Shown piece after piece: positions 18,827 through 26,565 of a stretch of 64,000 nt of DNA; position 1 is the stretch's first letter; every line of letters starts with the position of its first letter. This DNA comes from Aurantibacter aestuarii. GTDB lineage: Bacteria; Bacteroidota; Bacteroidia; Flavobacteriales; Flavobacteriaceae. The position numbers and the translations under genes are program-made. A model generated the notes under the pieces. It had not been told where the DNA came from, did no database searches, and was given only the letters and a program-made list of their open reading frames with translations. Where the stretch lies: the NCBI RefSeq assembly GCF_003008425.1, contig NZ_PXOQ01000009.1, positions 834,525 through 898,524 of the forward strand. Reading direction: 5' to 3'.

Positions 18827-19177
18827 ATGAATTTACCATATATTTATAAACCTATTGCACTATTCCTAAAGTTTGCAAGTTATAGTACTATGACTAAATT
18901 AATTTCTGCTATTTTTATTTTTTATAAACCCGCTATTTTAGTATCTGTATTAATAACTATCCTATTATTAGGTTTAAACACCAATTTATTTTTAATCTTA
19001 GTATTAAAATTATTTCTAACCTTTTTTATCTGGTATCTTATTAATGAAACCAATAAAAAATCTGCTTTTGTTTTTTATCAAAATATAGGAATACAACCAT
19101 GGCAAATTATATTAGGTATCTACTTTTTAGATAGCTCCTTAAGTACACTACTATTTATTTTATCCATTATTTTATGA
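18827..19177 (+). CDS. Small membrane protein, partner of the adjacent ABC ATPase
   Basis: 116 residues from 18827, or 95 from the ATG at 18890, which gives a more typical membrane-protein start (MTKLISAIF). There are about three hydrophobic helices: YKPAILVSVLITILLLGL, LFLILVLKLFLTFFIWYLI and IILGIYFLDSS through to the C-terminus. Between helices 2 and 3 sits FVFYQNIGIQPWQ, which could be the coupling helix that contacts the ATPase. The stop overlaps the ATPase start (ATGA), so the two are translationally coupled. It is much smaller than usual ABC permeases. No family recognised. Confidence 0.65.
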   Translation: MNLPYIYKPIALFLKFASYSTMTKLISAIFIFYKPAILVSVLITILLLGLNTNLFLILVLKLFLTFFIWYLINETNKKSAFVFYQNIGIQPWQIILGIYFLDSSLSTLLFILSIIL

Positions 19178-19818
19178 TCATTGAAGCAGATAGCATAGAA
19201 CTTACATATGGATTAAAAAAAGTACTAAACAGTGTTTATCTTAGGGTTGAAACAGGTAAAATCACAGGTTTATTAGGAAGAAACGGTAGTGGTAAAAGCA
19301 GTTTGTTTAACGTTCTTTTTGGAAACAAAAAAGCCCAGAACCAACATATTAAAGTTAACCAAAAAGTTTGCACGAAGCCTCTATACATTTCAAAAAGAAT
19401 AGCCTACTTACCGCAGACACAATTACTTCCTAAACACATTTCTATAAAAAATGCTTTTAAACTTTATGAGGTAAGTCTGGAATTATTTACCAAGGATTTT
19501 CCCGATTTAAAAATTGAGCACAATAACAACGTAAGTCGGTTATCTGGTGGCGAACGCAGAATTATAGAAATTTATCTAATACTTAAAAGTAACACTAATT
19601 TCATAATTTTAGATGAACCATTTAATCATCTATCACCTTTATATGTTGAAAAATTTGAATCACTTTTTAATGAAGAGAAACAACATAAAGCTATACTTAT
19701 ATCCGATCATATATTTAGGCCTATTTTGAGGTTAAGTGATACACTGTATTTTTTAGACAAAGGAAATATGAAACTTATAAACTCTGAAAATGAACTAAAA
19801 GATTTGCAGTATTTCTAG
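19174..19818 (+). CDS. ABC transporter ATP-binding protein
   Basis: 214 residues with every ABC motif intact: Walker A GRNGSGKSS (35-43), Q-loop Gln81, signature LSGGE (123-127), Walker B IILDEP (Asp147, Glu148) and H-loop His179 in ISDH. Length and layout fit a single nucleotide-binding domain that dimerises. It overlaps the small membrane protein gene by 4 bp. No permease of normal size or binding protein is nearby, so the pair may form a minimal ABC complex. Substrate unknown. Confidence 0.9.
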   Translation: MIIEADSIELTYGLKKVLNSVYLRVETGKITGLLGRNGSGKSSLFNVLFGNKKAQNQHIKVNQKVCTKPLYISKRIAYLPQTQLLPKHISIKNAFKLYEVSLELFTKDFPDLKIEHNNNVSRLSGGERRIIEIYLILKSNTNFIILDEPFNHLSPLYVEKFESLFNEEKQHKAILISDHIFRPILRLSDTLYFLDKGNMKLINSENELKDLQYF

Positions 19819-19828
19819 TAATTATAAA

Positions 19829-20785
19829 TTAAAATACCACAACCACTCCTATACCCAAAATCTGTTTCCATTGAATTTTAGGACCTTTATTGATTTGCTC
19901 TCCATCTTTTTCTTCAAAAGCATCGATATCATCATCGTAAATTAAATGAGAGCCCAAGCCTGCTTTTACATAACTATTGACCTTAAAATCTAATAAAAAT
20001 TCCCAGTCAATATCTACATTTCCGAAGCTATTCAAATAGTCCGTATACAACTCTACTTGCGACCTTAAATCGATATTTTCAAATAAATTGGTTTCATAGG
20101 TACCTTGAAGCAGTATACCTATTTCAGACCTTACACGCTCACCATCTTTTATAACATTTCCTTGACTGTCCAAAACTGCTTTATCAACACCAAAAGCACC
20201 TGCATTAGACAATGCTTCATCTAACACAAACGTACCTTTATAGGTTAGCGGAGAAAGGTATAAAGAAAATTCCTCAATGTTTCTTCCATATTCTGCACCT
20301 AAACCAACAAAAACATATCCTGGAGCAAAAAATTTAGAAATACGCTTTTCACGATTAGGATAATTATAACCATCTAAAATCTGTGTTTTTGCATTAAAAC
20401 GACTCGAATAATACCAGTTAGACAAGGAGTCTTTTTGAAATCCAAAATTTGAAGACAACTCTACAACATCATCGGTTTTTCTAATACGTTGACCTTCTTG
20501 TTTATTACCTCCTAGTCTTAGCACCGCCCTATTTACCCAAGATACTCTTTCTTTTCTGTAAGAAACCGAACTCACAATATTAGTTAAGGCAGAAATTGAA
20601 TTACTACCACCTGCACTCCAGTTCACAAAAGTTACCTCACTTAAATCAACACCAACTTTATGTTTAATTTTCCAAGGTTTTAAGGAATCTGGTAATGGCT
20701 TTTTAGTTATAATAACAGAGTTTTGCTGTGCATTTAGAGTGCTACAAAGCACAAGTAGAACTATAAAAAATCTTAATAATTTCAT
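19829..20785 (-). CDS. DUF3078 family protein, probable outer membrane
   Basis: 318 residues from the ATG at 20785, where MKLLRFFIVLLVLCSTLNAQ is a clear signal peptide; a TTG start at 20821 is rejected. DUF3078 features are visible: VTFVNWSAGGSNS near 50, the RKTDDVVELSSNFG and NWYYSSRFNAKTQ segments, and alternating beta-strand patterns to the C-terminal Phe, as in outer-membrane barrels. The start lies 13 bp after purM, so it is probably co-transcribed with it. Confidence 0.82.
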   Translation of the reverse strand: MKLLRFFIVLLVLCSTLNAQQNSVIITKKPLPDSLKPWKIKHKVGVDLSEVTFVNWSAGGSNSISALTNIVSSVSYRKERVSWVNRAVLRLGGNKQEGQRIRKTDDVVELSSNFGFQKDSLSNWYYSSRFNAKTQILDGYNYPNREKRISKFFAPGYVFVGLGAEYGRNIEEFSLYLSPLTYKGTFVLDEALSNAGAFGVDKAVLDSQGNVIKDGERVRSEIGILLQGTYETNLFENIDLRSQVELYTDYLNSFGNVDIDWEFLLDFKVNSYVKAGLGSHLIYDDDIDAFEEKDGEQINKGPKIQWKQILGIGVVVVF

Positions 20786-20798
20786 GCAAAAAAAACGT

Positions 20799-21980
20799 TT
20801 ATGCGTAATTAAACGTTCCAAATTCGCTTTCTATTGTAAGCTTTTTAGCTTCCGATGCTTCTACACGACCAATTACTTGAGCATTAACATTATAAGATTT
20901 TGAAATTTTGATAATTTGCTCTGCAATATCTGGAGATACATATAACTCCATTCTATGACCACAATTAAATACTTGATACATTTCTTTCCAATCGGTTTTA
21001 GATTGTTCTTGTATAAGTTTGAATAATGGCGGCACATTAAACATATTATCTTTAACAATATGTAAATTATCTATAAAATGAAGGATTTTAGTTTGGGCAC
21101 CACCGGAACAGTGTACCATACCATGAACTTTGTCACTATTATATTGAGCCAAAACCTCTTTTATAATTGGCGCATAGGTTCTTGTTGGAGATAACACTAA
21201 TTTACCAGCATCTATAGGCGCATTTTCAACATTATCGGTTAATTTTACTTGACCGGAATACACTAAGTCTTCTGGTACCGCAGCATCATAACTTTCAGGA
21301 TACTTTTCAGCTAAATACTTATGAAATACATCGTGTCGTGCAGAAGTTAAACCGTTAGAGCCCATTCCTCCATTATATCCCGACTCGTAAGTCGCTTGAC
21401 CGAAACTTTCTAAACCAACAATAACATCTCCTGCTTTTATGTTAGCGTTATCTACAACATCACTTCGTTTAATGCGAGCCGTTACAGTAGAATCTACAAT
21501 AATGGTTCTAACCAAATCTCCAACATCGGCAGTTTCGCCTCCTGTAGAATGAATAGTAACACCGAATTTTTTTAAATCTTCAATTAACTCTTCTGTTCCA
21601 TTAATAATAGCCGAAAGCACTTCACCTGGAATATTATTTTTATTTCTACCAATTGTTGAAGACAACATGATGTTATCTGTAGCACCAACACATAACAAAT
21701 CGTCAATATTCATAATTAAGGCATCTTGAGCAATACCTTTCCAAACCGATAAGTCTCCGGTTTCCTTCCAGTACATATATGCCAAAGAAGATTTTGTACC
21801 TGCTCCATCTGCGTGCATGATTAGACAATAATCATCATCATTAGTTAAATAATCTGGAACAATTTTACAGAACGCTTTAGGAAATAAACCTTTGTCTATA
21901 TTTTTAATAGCATTATGCACTTCTTCTTTAGATGCCGAAACACCTCGTTGCGCATATCTTTTACTTACTTCCTGGCTCAT
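20799..21980 (-). CDS. purM: Phosphoribosylformylglycinamidine cyclo-ligase (AIR synthase)
   Basis: 393 residues, longer than the roughly 345 of E. coli PurM but of the form found in Bacteroidota. Visible are the N-terminal strand MSQEVSKRYAQRGV, the ATP/Mg region HADGAGTKSSLAY, the NIDDLLCVGA stretch and GGETADVGDLV. It makes aminoimidazole ribotide in purine synthesis, in the cytoplasm. TATATTTG on the minus strand at 22001-22008 is a good -7 element 20 bp upstream. Probably an operon with the DUF3078 gene. Confidence 0.93.
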   Translation of the reverse strand: MSQEVSKRYAQRGVSASKEEVHNAIKNIDKGLFPKAFCKIVPDYLTNDDDYCLIMHADGAGTKSSLAYMYWKETGDLSVWKGIAQDALIMNIDDLLCVGATDNIMLSSTIGRNKNNIPGEVLSAIINGTEELIEDLKKFGVTIHSTGGETADVGDLVRTIIVDSTVTARIKRSDVVDNANIKAGDVIVGLESFGQATYESGYNGGMGSNGLTSARHDVFHKYLAEKYPESYDAAVPEDLVYSGQVKLTDNVENAPIDAGKLVLSPTRTYAPIIKEVLAQYNSDKVHGMVHCSGGAQTKILHFIDNLHIVKDNMFNVPPLFKLIQEQSKTDWKEMYQVFNCGHRMELYVSPDIAEQIIKISKSYNVNAQVIGRVEASEAKKLTIESEFGTFNYA

Positions 21981-22000
21981 AATTGTGGGTTTTACACTTG

Positions 22001-22008
22001 CAAATATA
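22001..22008 (-). promoter_or_regulatory. -7 promoter element of purM
   Basis: The minus strand reads TATATTTG, a perfect TAnnTTTG, in the 54-bp gap between the GSIII stop and the purM start. No exact TTG at -33. Confidence 0.55.
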
Positions 22009-22034
22009 TTTAATCTTATTAAAAACGAAAGGAT

Positions 22035-24221
22035 TTATTTGGTATATAATAACTCTCTGTATTTTGGTAATGACCAAAAATTATCGTCTACAATTAACTC
22101 TAATTTATCACAGTTATAGCGTATATTTTCAAACATTGTTCTAACAGAATTACAATACATAATAGCTTTATTTTGTAAAACATCCACAACATTTGCTTTC
22201 TTTCTAGCCTGAACCATAATATCTGTTTCGGTTTTTATTAGCCTAATGTATTTAGAAATAGCCTCTATTAATTCCAGTTGAGATTTTCCATGTAATATAA
22301 AATCATCATTATAAATACTTTTTAAGATTTCAACATTCTTTAATAAAACATTTTGATAATTGATTGCAGAAGGAATAATATGGTTAAATACAAGTTCCGA
22401 TAATACACGACCTTCTATTTGAACCCTTTTTATATAATCTTCCAATTCGATAGTATACCTAGCATTTACCTCTACCTTATTTAACACTTGATACTTTTCA
22501 AACAAAGCCACATGAGATTGGGTTAACATTGCCTTTAATGCTTCTGGTGTATTTAATGCGTGACTTAAGCCTCGTTTTTTAGCTTCTTTTACCCAATGCT
22601 CACTGTAGCTATTTCCTTCATATAAAATATGTTTTGAACTTTTAATGTAATCTCTTAATACATTAAAAATAGCATCATCTTTAGGTAAATCTTTTTTACT
22701 AATTAACAAATCAACCTCAGTCTTAAATTCTAGTAATTGATTTGCTACAATAGTATTAAGTACCGTAATAGGGTTTGCACAGTTAGTTTTGGAGCCTACA
22801 GCCCTAAATTCGAATTTATTTCCTGTAAATGCAAAAGGTGATGTTCTATTTCTATCGGTATTATCTAAAAGAATTTCCGGAATTCGACCAATAATATTCA
22901 ATTTTAAATCGGTTTTTTCATCTGGAGACAACTTCCCTTTTGATACTTTTTCTAATTGCTGAAGAACCTTGCTAAGTTTTTCACCTATAAAAACAGATAT
23001 AATATTTGGTGGTGCTTCATCCCGCCCTAACCTTAAATCGTTGCTTGCTGAAGTAATTGATGCTCTTAGTAATGACTCATAGGTGTTAACAGCTTTTATG
23101 GTATTTATAAAAAAAGCTAAAAACTGAAGATTTCCCATTGGAGTTTTTCCTGGTTTTAATAAATTAATTCCAGTATCTGTACTTAAACTCCAATTATTAT
23201 GCTTACCTGAACCGTTTAAGTAATCAAATGGTTTTTCATGGAATAAAACCTTAAAAAAATGCCGTTCAGAAATTCTATCCATCACATCCATTAAAAGTGA
23301 ATTATGATCTATCGAAAGATTAGCTTCTTCAAATATTGGTGCTATTTCAAATTGATTTGGTGCCGCTTCATTATGCCTTGTTTTTAGAGGTACCCCTAAC
23401 AGCGTACATTCATCTTCAAGCTCTTTTAAAAACACCATTACTCTATTTGGAATGGTCCCAAAATAGTTATCATTAATTTGGTGCCCCTTAGCTGCAGACT
23501 GCCCCACAAGAGTTCGACCTGTTAATACCAAATCTGGCCTAGAATTAAATAATGCCCGATCTATTAAATAAAATTCTTGCTCCCAGCCTAGTTGAGCTTT
23601 AACGTGTTTTACATTTTTATCAAAATATTTACAAACTGCTACAGACGCTTCATTTAATATATTAATTGATCGCAACAAAGGAGTTTTGTAGTCTAAAGCT
23701 TCTCCATTAAACGACACAAATATAGTAGGAATACATAAGGTAGAACCATATATAAAAGCTGGAGAAGATGGATCCCATGCAGAATAACCCCTAGCCTCAA
23801 ACGTACTACGAGAACTTACATTTGGGAAACTAGCCGCCTCAGGTTCCTGTTGAATAAGTTGACTACCTTGAAACTGCTCTATAGCCATCCCATTTTCTAA
23901 AAGATCCAAAAATCCATCATGCTTTTCTGCTGTAGTACCACTTAAAGGCTGAAACCAATGCGAATAATGCGTAACACCTTTAGAGATTGCCCATTCTTTC
24001 ATTCCTAAGGCAATCAAATCGGCTGCATTACCATTTATTTTACGTTTATTATATATAGCATCAACAACTTCATCCAATATATCCTCAGAAACATATTGGC
24101 GCATGACATTTGGACTAAACACATATTCCCCGAAATGTGCAGACCTTTTTTTTATTGATTTGTGTTTTAAAGGCTTACGGTCATGAACCTTACTTATCGT
24201 ATTAAATCTTAAATTTGACAT
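22035..24221 (-). CDS. glnN: Glutamine synthetase type III (GSIII)
   Basis: 728 residues, the characteristic length of GSIII. N-terminal GSIII-specific segments (SAHFGEYVFSPNVMRQYV, then HYSHWFQPLSGTTAEKHD at about 85) are followed by the catalytic core: QLGWEQEFYLI, HNEAAPNQFEIAP, NGSGKHNNWS and NRTSPFAFTGNKFEFRAVGS. It makes glutamine from glutamate, ammonium and ATP as a dodecamer in the cytoplasm. It is divergent from a GSII gene across a 180-bp regulatory region; one CCCTA site begins 2 bp beyond its start codon. Confidence 0.96.
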   Translation of the reverse strand: MSNLRFNTISKVHDRKPLKHKSIKKRSAHFGEYVFSPNVMRQYVSEDILDEVVDAIYNKRKINGNAADLIALGMKEWAISKGVTHYSHWFQPLSGTTAEKHDGFLDLLENGMAIEQFQGSQLIQQEPEAASFPNVSSRSTFEARGYSAWDPSSPAFIYGSTLCIPTIFVSFNGEALDYKTPLLRSINILNEASVAVCKYFDKNVKHVKAQLGWEQEFYLIDRALFNSRPDLVLTGRTLVGQSAAKGHQINDNYFGTIPNRVMVFLKELEDECTLLGVPLKTRHNEAAPNQFEIAPIFEEANLSIDHNSLLMDVMDRISERHFFKVLFHEKPFDYLNGSGKHNNWSLSTDTGINLLKPGKTPMGNLQFLAFFINTIKAVNTYESLLRASITSASNDLRLGRDEAPPNIISVFIGEKLSKVLQQLEKVSKGKLSPDEKTDLKLNIIGRIPEILLDNTDRNRTSPFAFTGNKFEFRAVGSKTNCANPITVLNTIVANQLLEFKTEVDLLISKKDLPKDDAIFNVLRDYIKSSKHILYEGNSYSEHWVKEAKKRGLSHALNTPEALKAMLTQSHVALFEKYQVLNKVEVNARYTIELEDYIKRVQIEGRVLSELVFNHIIPSAINYQNVLLKNVEILKSIYNDDFILHGKSQLELIEAISKYIRLIKTETDIMVQARKKANVVDVLQNKAIMYCNSVRTMFENIRYNCDKLELIVDDNFWSLPKYRELLYTK

Positions 24222-24222
24222 A

Positions 24223-24239
24223 CCCTATATTTTTGAATG
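24223..24239. promoter_or_regulatory. Site 1 of three 53-bp-spaced CCCTA sites (degenerate)
   Basis: CCCTATATTTTTGAATG keeps the CCCTA left arm and T-rich core of sites 2 and 3 but has AATG in place of AGGG. It lies directly next to the GSIII start codon, exactly 53 bp from site 2. Confidence 0.5.
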
Positions 24240-24275
24240 TAAAAATAAAAAGATATTACAATAAATACCTAATAA

Positions 24276-24292
24276 CCCTAATTTATTAAGGG
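24276..24292. promoter_or_regulatory. Site 2: CCCT-N9-AGGG inverted repeat
   Basis: CCCTAATTTATTAAGGG is a 17-bp interrupted inverted repeat midway between the two glutamine synthetase genes. It has the same length and arms as site 3, 53 bp away. A regulator binding site is inferred. Confidence 0.6.
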
Positions 24293-24328
24293 ATACAAAC
24301 CCATTCTTACAATTAATCAAAATTTTTA

Positions 24329-24345
24329 CCCTATTTTTTTTAGGG
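24329..24345. promoter_or_regulatory. Site 3: CCCTA-N7-TAGGG inverted repeat
   Basis: CCCTATTTTTTTTAGGG lies 15 bp upstream of the GSII TATATTTG element, over the -33 region, where a bound protein would block or contact RNA polymerase. Confidence 0.6.
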
Positions 24346-24360
24346 CTTTTCGATATACTC

Positions 24361-24368
24361 TATATTTG
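24361..24368 (+). promoter_or_regulatory. -7 promoter element of the GSII gene
   Basis: TATATTTG, a perfect TAnnTTTG, 33 bp before the start codon. The -33 position is poor (no TTG) and is covered by site 3, which suggests a regulated promoter. Confidence 0.65.
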
Positions 24369-24401
24369 CATAGAAATTAATTTTTAATTGTAAACTATAT
24401 T

Positions 24402-25418
24402 ATGGCTAAAACTAAATTAGAATATATCTGGTTAGATGGGTACAAACCAACTCAAAACATGAGAAGTAAAACCAAAGTTGTAGAAGACTTTAATGGAACG
24501 CTTGAAGAATGTCCTATGTGGTCTTTTGACGGTAGTTCTACTAGACAAGCAATGGGCGACAATTCTGATTGTTTACTTAAACCAGTTGCTATTTATCCAG
24601 ATCCTGCACGTAGAGATGCGTTTCTAGTTATGACAGAGGTTTTAAATTCGGACGGAACACCTCATGTATCTAACGGAAGAGCAACAATAGATGACGATGA
24701 TAATGATTTCTGGTTTGGTTTTGAGCAAGAATACTTTATTATGGACAAGAAAACACAATTACCTTTAGGATTCCCTATTGGTGGTTATCCTGCTCCACAA
24801 GGTATGTACTATTGCTCTGTTGGTGGTAGAAACACCCACGGACGTAATTTAGTTGAAGAGCATGCGGATTTATGTATTGATGCTGGTTTAAATTTTGAAG
24901 GTATTAATCAAGAAGTTGCTTCTGGACAGTGGGAATTTCAATTATTTGCTAAAGGCGCAAAAAAAGCTGGTGATGAAATTTGGGTTGCACGTTATTTACT
25001 AGACCGTCTTACTGAAAAATATGGTTATTACATTGAATACCATCCAAAACCTTTAGGGGATACAGATTGGAATGGATCTGGAATGCACGCTAATTTCTCT
25101 AACGAAGTTTTAAGAACTTGTGGTTCTCGAGAAACTTACGAGAAAATTTGTGAAGCATTTAGACCTGTAGTTAAAGAACATATTGAAGTATACGGAGAGT
25201 TTAACGACCAACGTTTAACTGGTAAGCACGAAACAGCTTCTATAGATGACTTTAGCTATGGTATCTCAGATCGTGGTGCATCTATTAGAATTCCAATTAT
25301 TACAGTAGAGAAAAACTGGAAAGGTTGGTTAGAAGACAGAAGACCTGCTTCTAATGCAGATCCATATAAAGTTGCGGGACGTATTGTTAAAACTGTTAAG
25401 TCTGCAAACATTCACTAA
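24402..25418 (+). CDS. Glutamine synthetase type II (eukaryotic-like GSII)
   Basis: 338 residues, the short length of GSII. Beta-grasp features WSFDGSSTRQA and PDPARRDAFLVM are followed by catalytic motifs FGFEQEYFIMD, GQWEFQLF, NGSGMHANFS and SDRGASIRIPI. It lacks the adenylylation segment of GSI. It performs the same reaction as the divergent GSIII gene, so this locus holds two non-homologous-subclass enzymes under a shared control region. A 16-bp-stem terminator follows. Confidence 0.95.
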   Translation: MAKTKLEYIWLDGYKPTQNMRSKTKVVEDFNGTLEECPMWSFDGSSTRQAMGDNSDCLLKPVAIYPDPARRDAFLVMTEVLNSDGTPHVSNGRATIDDDDNDFWFGFEQEYFIMDKKTQLPLGFPIGGYPAPQGMYYCSVGGRNTHGRNLVEEHADLCIDAGLNFEGINQEVASGQWEFQLFAKGAKKAGDEIWVARYLLDRLTEKYGYYIEYHPKPLGDTDWNGSGMHANFSNEVLRTCGSRETYEKICEAFRPVVKEHIEVYGEFNDQRLTGKHETASIDDFSYGISDRGASIRIPIITVEKNWKGWLEDRRPASNADPYKVAGRIVKTVKSANIH

Positions 25419-25447
25419 TTAATAAATTTTAGTTAGTACTACATACT

Positions 25448-25484
25448 AAAAAAGCACTTTCAACAAATTGAAAGTGCTTTTTTT
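25448..25484. terminator. Strong bidirectional terminator
   Basis: AAAAAAGCACTTTCAA, 4-nt loop, TTGAAAGTGCTTTTTT: a 16-bp perfect stem. It serves the GSII gene and the convergent antiporter gene. Confidence 0.88.
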
Positions 25485-25507
25485 ATTAAAGTTTAACCAA
25501 TATGGCT

Positions 25508-26452
25508 TTAGTTTTTAAATACTAAGAAAATAAAAACACCATACACCACAACCAGAAAGAACCCTTTATATTTATTAATTTGATGTTTTAATGGCAGTAA
25601 TGCCAAAATTAAAACAAGAGCTGCAAATAAAATCATCCAGAAAATATCTCGTGATAAAATTGTAGCTTCTGTAACTTGAATAGGTTTTATAATAGAAGTT
25701 AAACCCAATACAGAACCTATATTAAATATATTAGAACCTATTAAGTTACCTAAAGATATAGCTTTTTCTTTTTTAGCTGCTGCAATTACAGAAGCTGCAA
25801 GTTCTGGAACACTAGTTCCAATAGCAATCATAGTAACCCCAATAACAGCTTCACTAACTCCTAAATCTACAGCTAAGTCTGTAGCACCTCTTACCAGCCA
25901 CTCACTACCAAAGTACAAAGCTGAAGCTCCAATAAGTAACCAAATTACTATTTTAAAATTTGACACTACTGCTAACGCCCCATCTACCTCTTCTGCTTCT
26001 AAAGGTTGTTTCTGAAATTTTACGATATAAACAACAAAAATAATTAAAGACACAAAAAGAATAATTCCTTCTACCTGACTTAATTGCCCGTCATTTTGAA
26101 GAAAATAATATAATGCTCCAGAAAACACCATCATAACAGGCCAATTAACCTGATAAAACGATTTATCTACTGCAATAGAACCTACAACAGCTGTAATTCC
26201 TAAAACCAGACCAATATTAGCTATATTAGAACCCACAACATTATTAATTGCAATAGCAGGAGAACCACTTAGAGCCGCTTGTAAACTTACCAATAACTCT
26301 GGAGCAGATGTCGCAAAAGACACCACAGTCATTCCTATAACAATTTTTGAAATATTTAGTTTAAAAGACAGTCCAACCGATGAACGCACCAAAAATTCTC
26401 CACCAATAACTAATAATATAAATCCTAAAATTAAAAACCCTATACTTTCCAT
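25508..26452 (-). CDS. Calcium/sodium antiporter (CaCA family, YrbG-like)
   Basis: 314 residues, about 10 membrane helices, with the two alpha-repeats of CaCA exchangers: SFATSAPELLVS...GSNIANIGLVLG in the first half and AIGTSVPELAAS...GSNIFNIGSVLG in the second. The acidic residues in the PEL motifs bind Ca2+. It exchanges Ca2+ for Na+ or H+ across the inner membrane. Single-gene unit. Confidence 0.93.
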   Translation of the reverse strand: MESIGFLILGFILLVIGGEFLVRSSVGLSFKLNISKIVIGMTVVSFATSAPELLVSLQAALSGSPAIAINNVVGSNIANIGLVLGITAVVGSIAVDKSFYQVNWPVMMVFSGALYYFLQNDGQLSQVEGIILFVSLIIFVVYIVKFQKQPLEAEEVDGALAVVSNFKIVIWLLIGASALYFGSEWLVRGATDLAVDLGVSEAVIGVTMIAIGTSVPELAASVIAAAKKEKAISLGNLIGSNIFNIGSVLGLTSIIKPIQVTEATILSRDIFWMILFAALVLILALLPLKHQINKYKGFFLVVVYGVFIFLVFKN

Positions 26453-26520
26453 TTTCTAAATTTTATGCGAATATAATTAATTAAATATGCACATTTACCT
26501 TAAAAGCAATCACAAAAAAA

Positions 26521-26544
26521 TCCGTAGACAATTACATCTACGGA
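26521..26544 (-). terminator. Terminator of the secreted endonuclease gene
   Basis: TCCGTAGA / TCTACGGA (8-bp stem, 8-nt loop), followed leftwards by a run of seven Ts, 21 bp after the stop. Confidence 0.8.
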
Positions 26545-26565
26545 CTTTTAAATATATTAAAAAGT

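Noticed and set aside
24276..24345. Sites between the GS genes as GlnR/TnrA boxes
   Set aside because: They lack the TGTNAN7TNACA pattern of those regulators, so no known nitrogen regulator was assigned.
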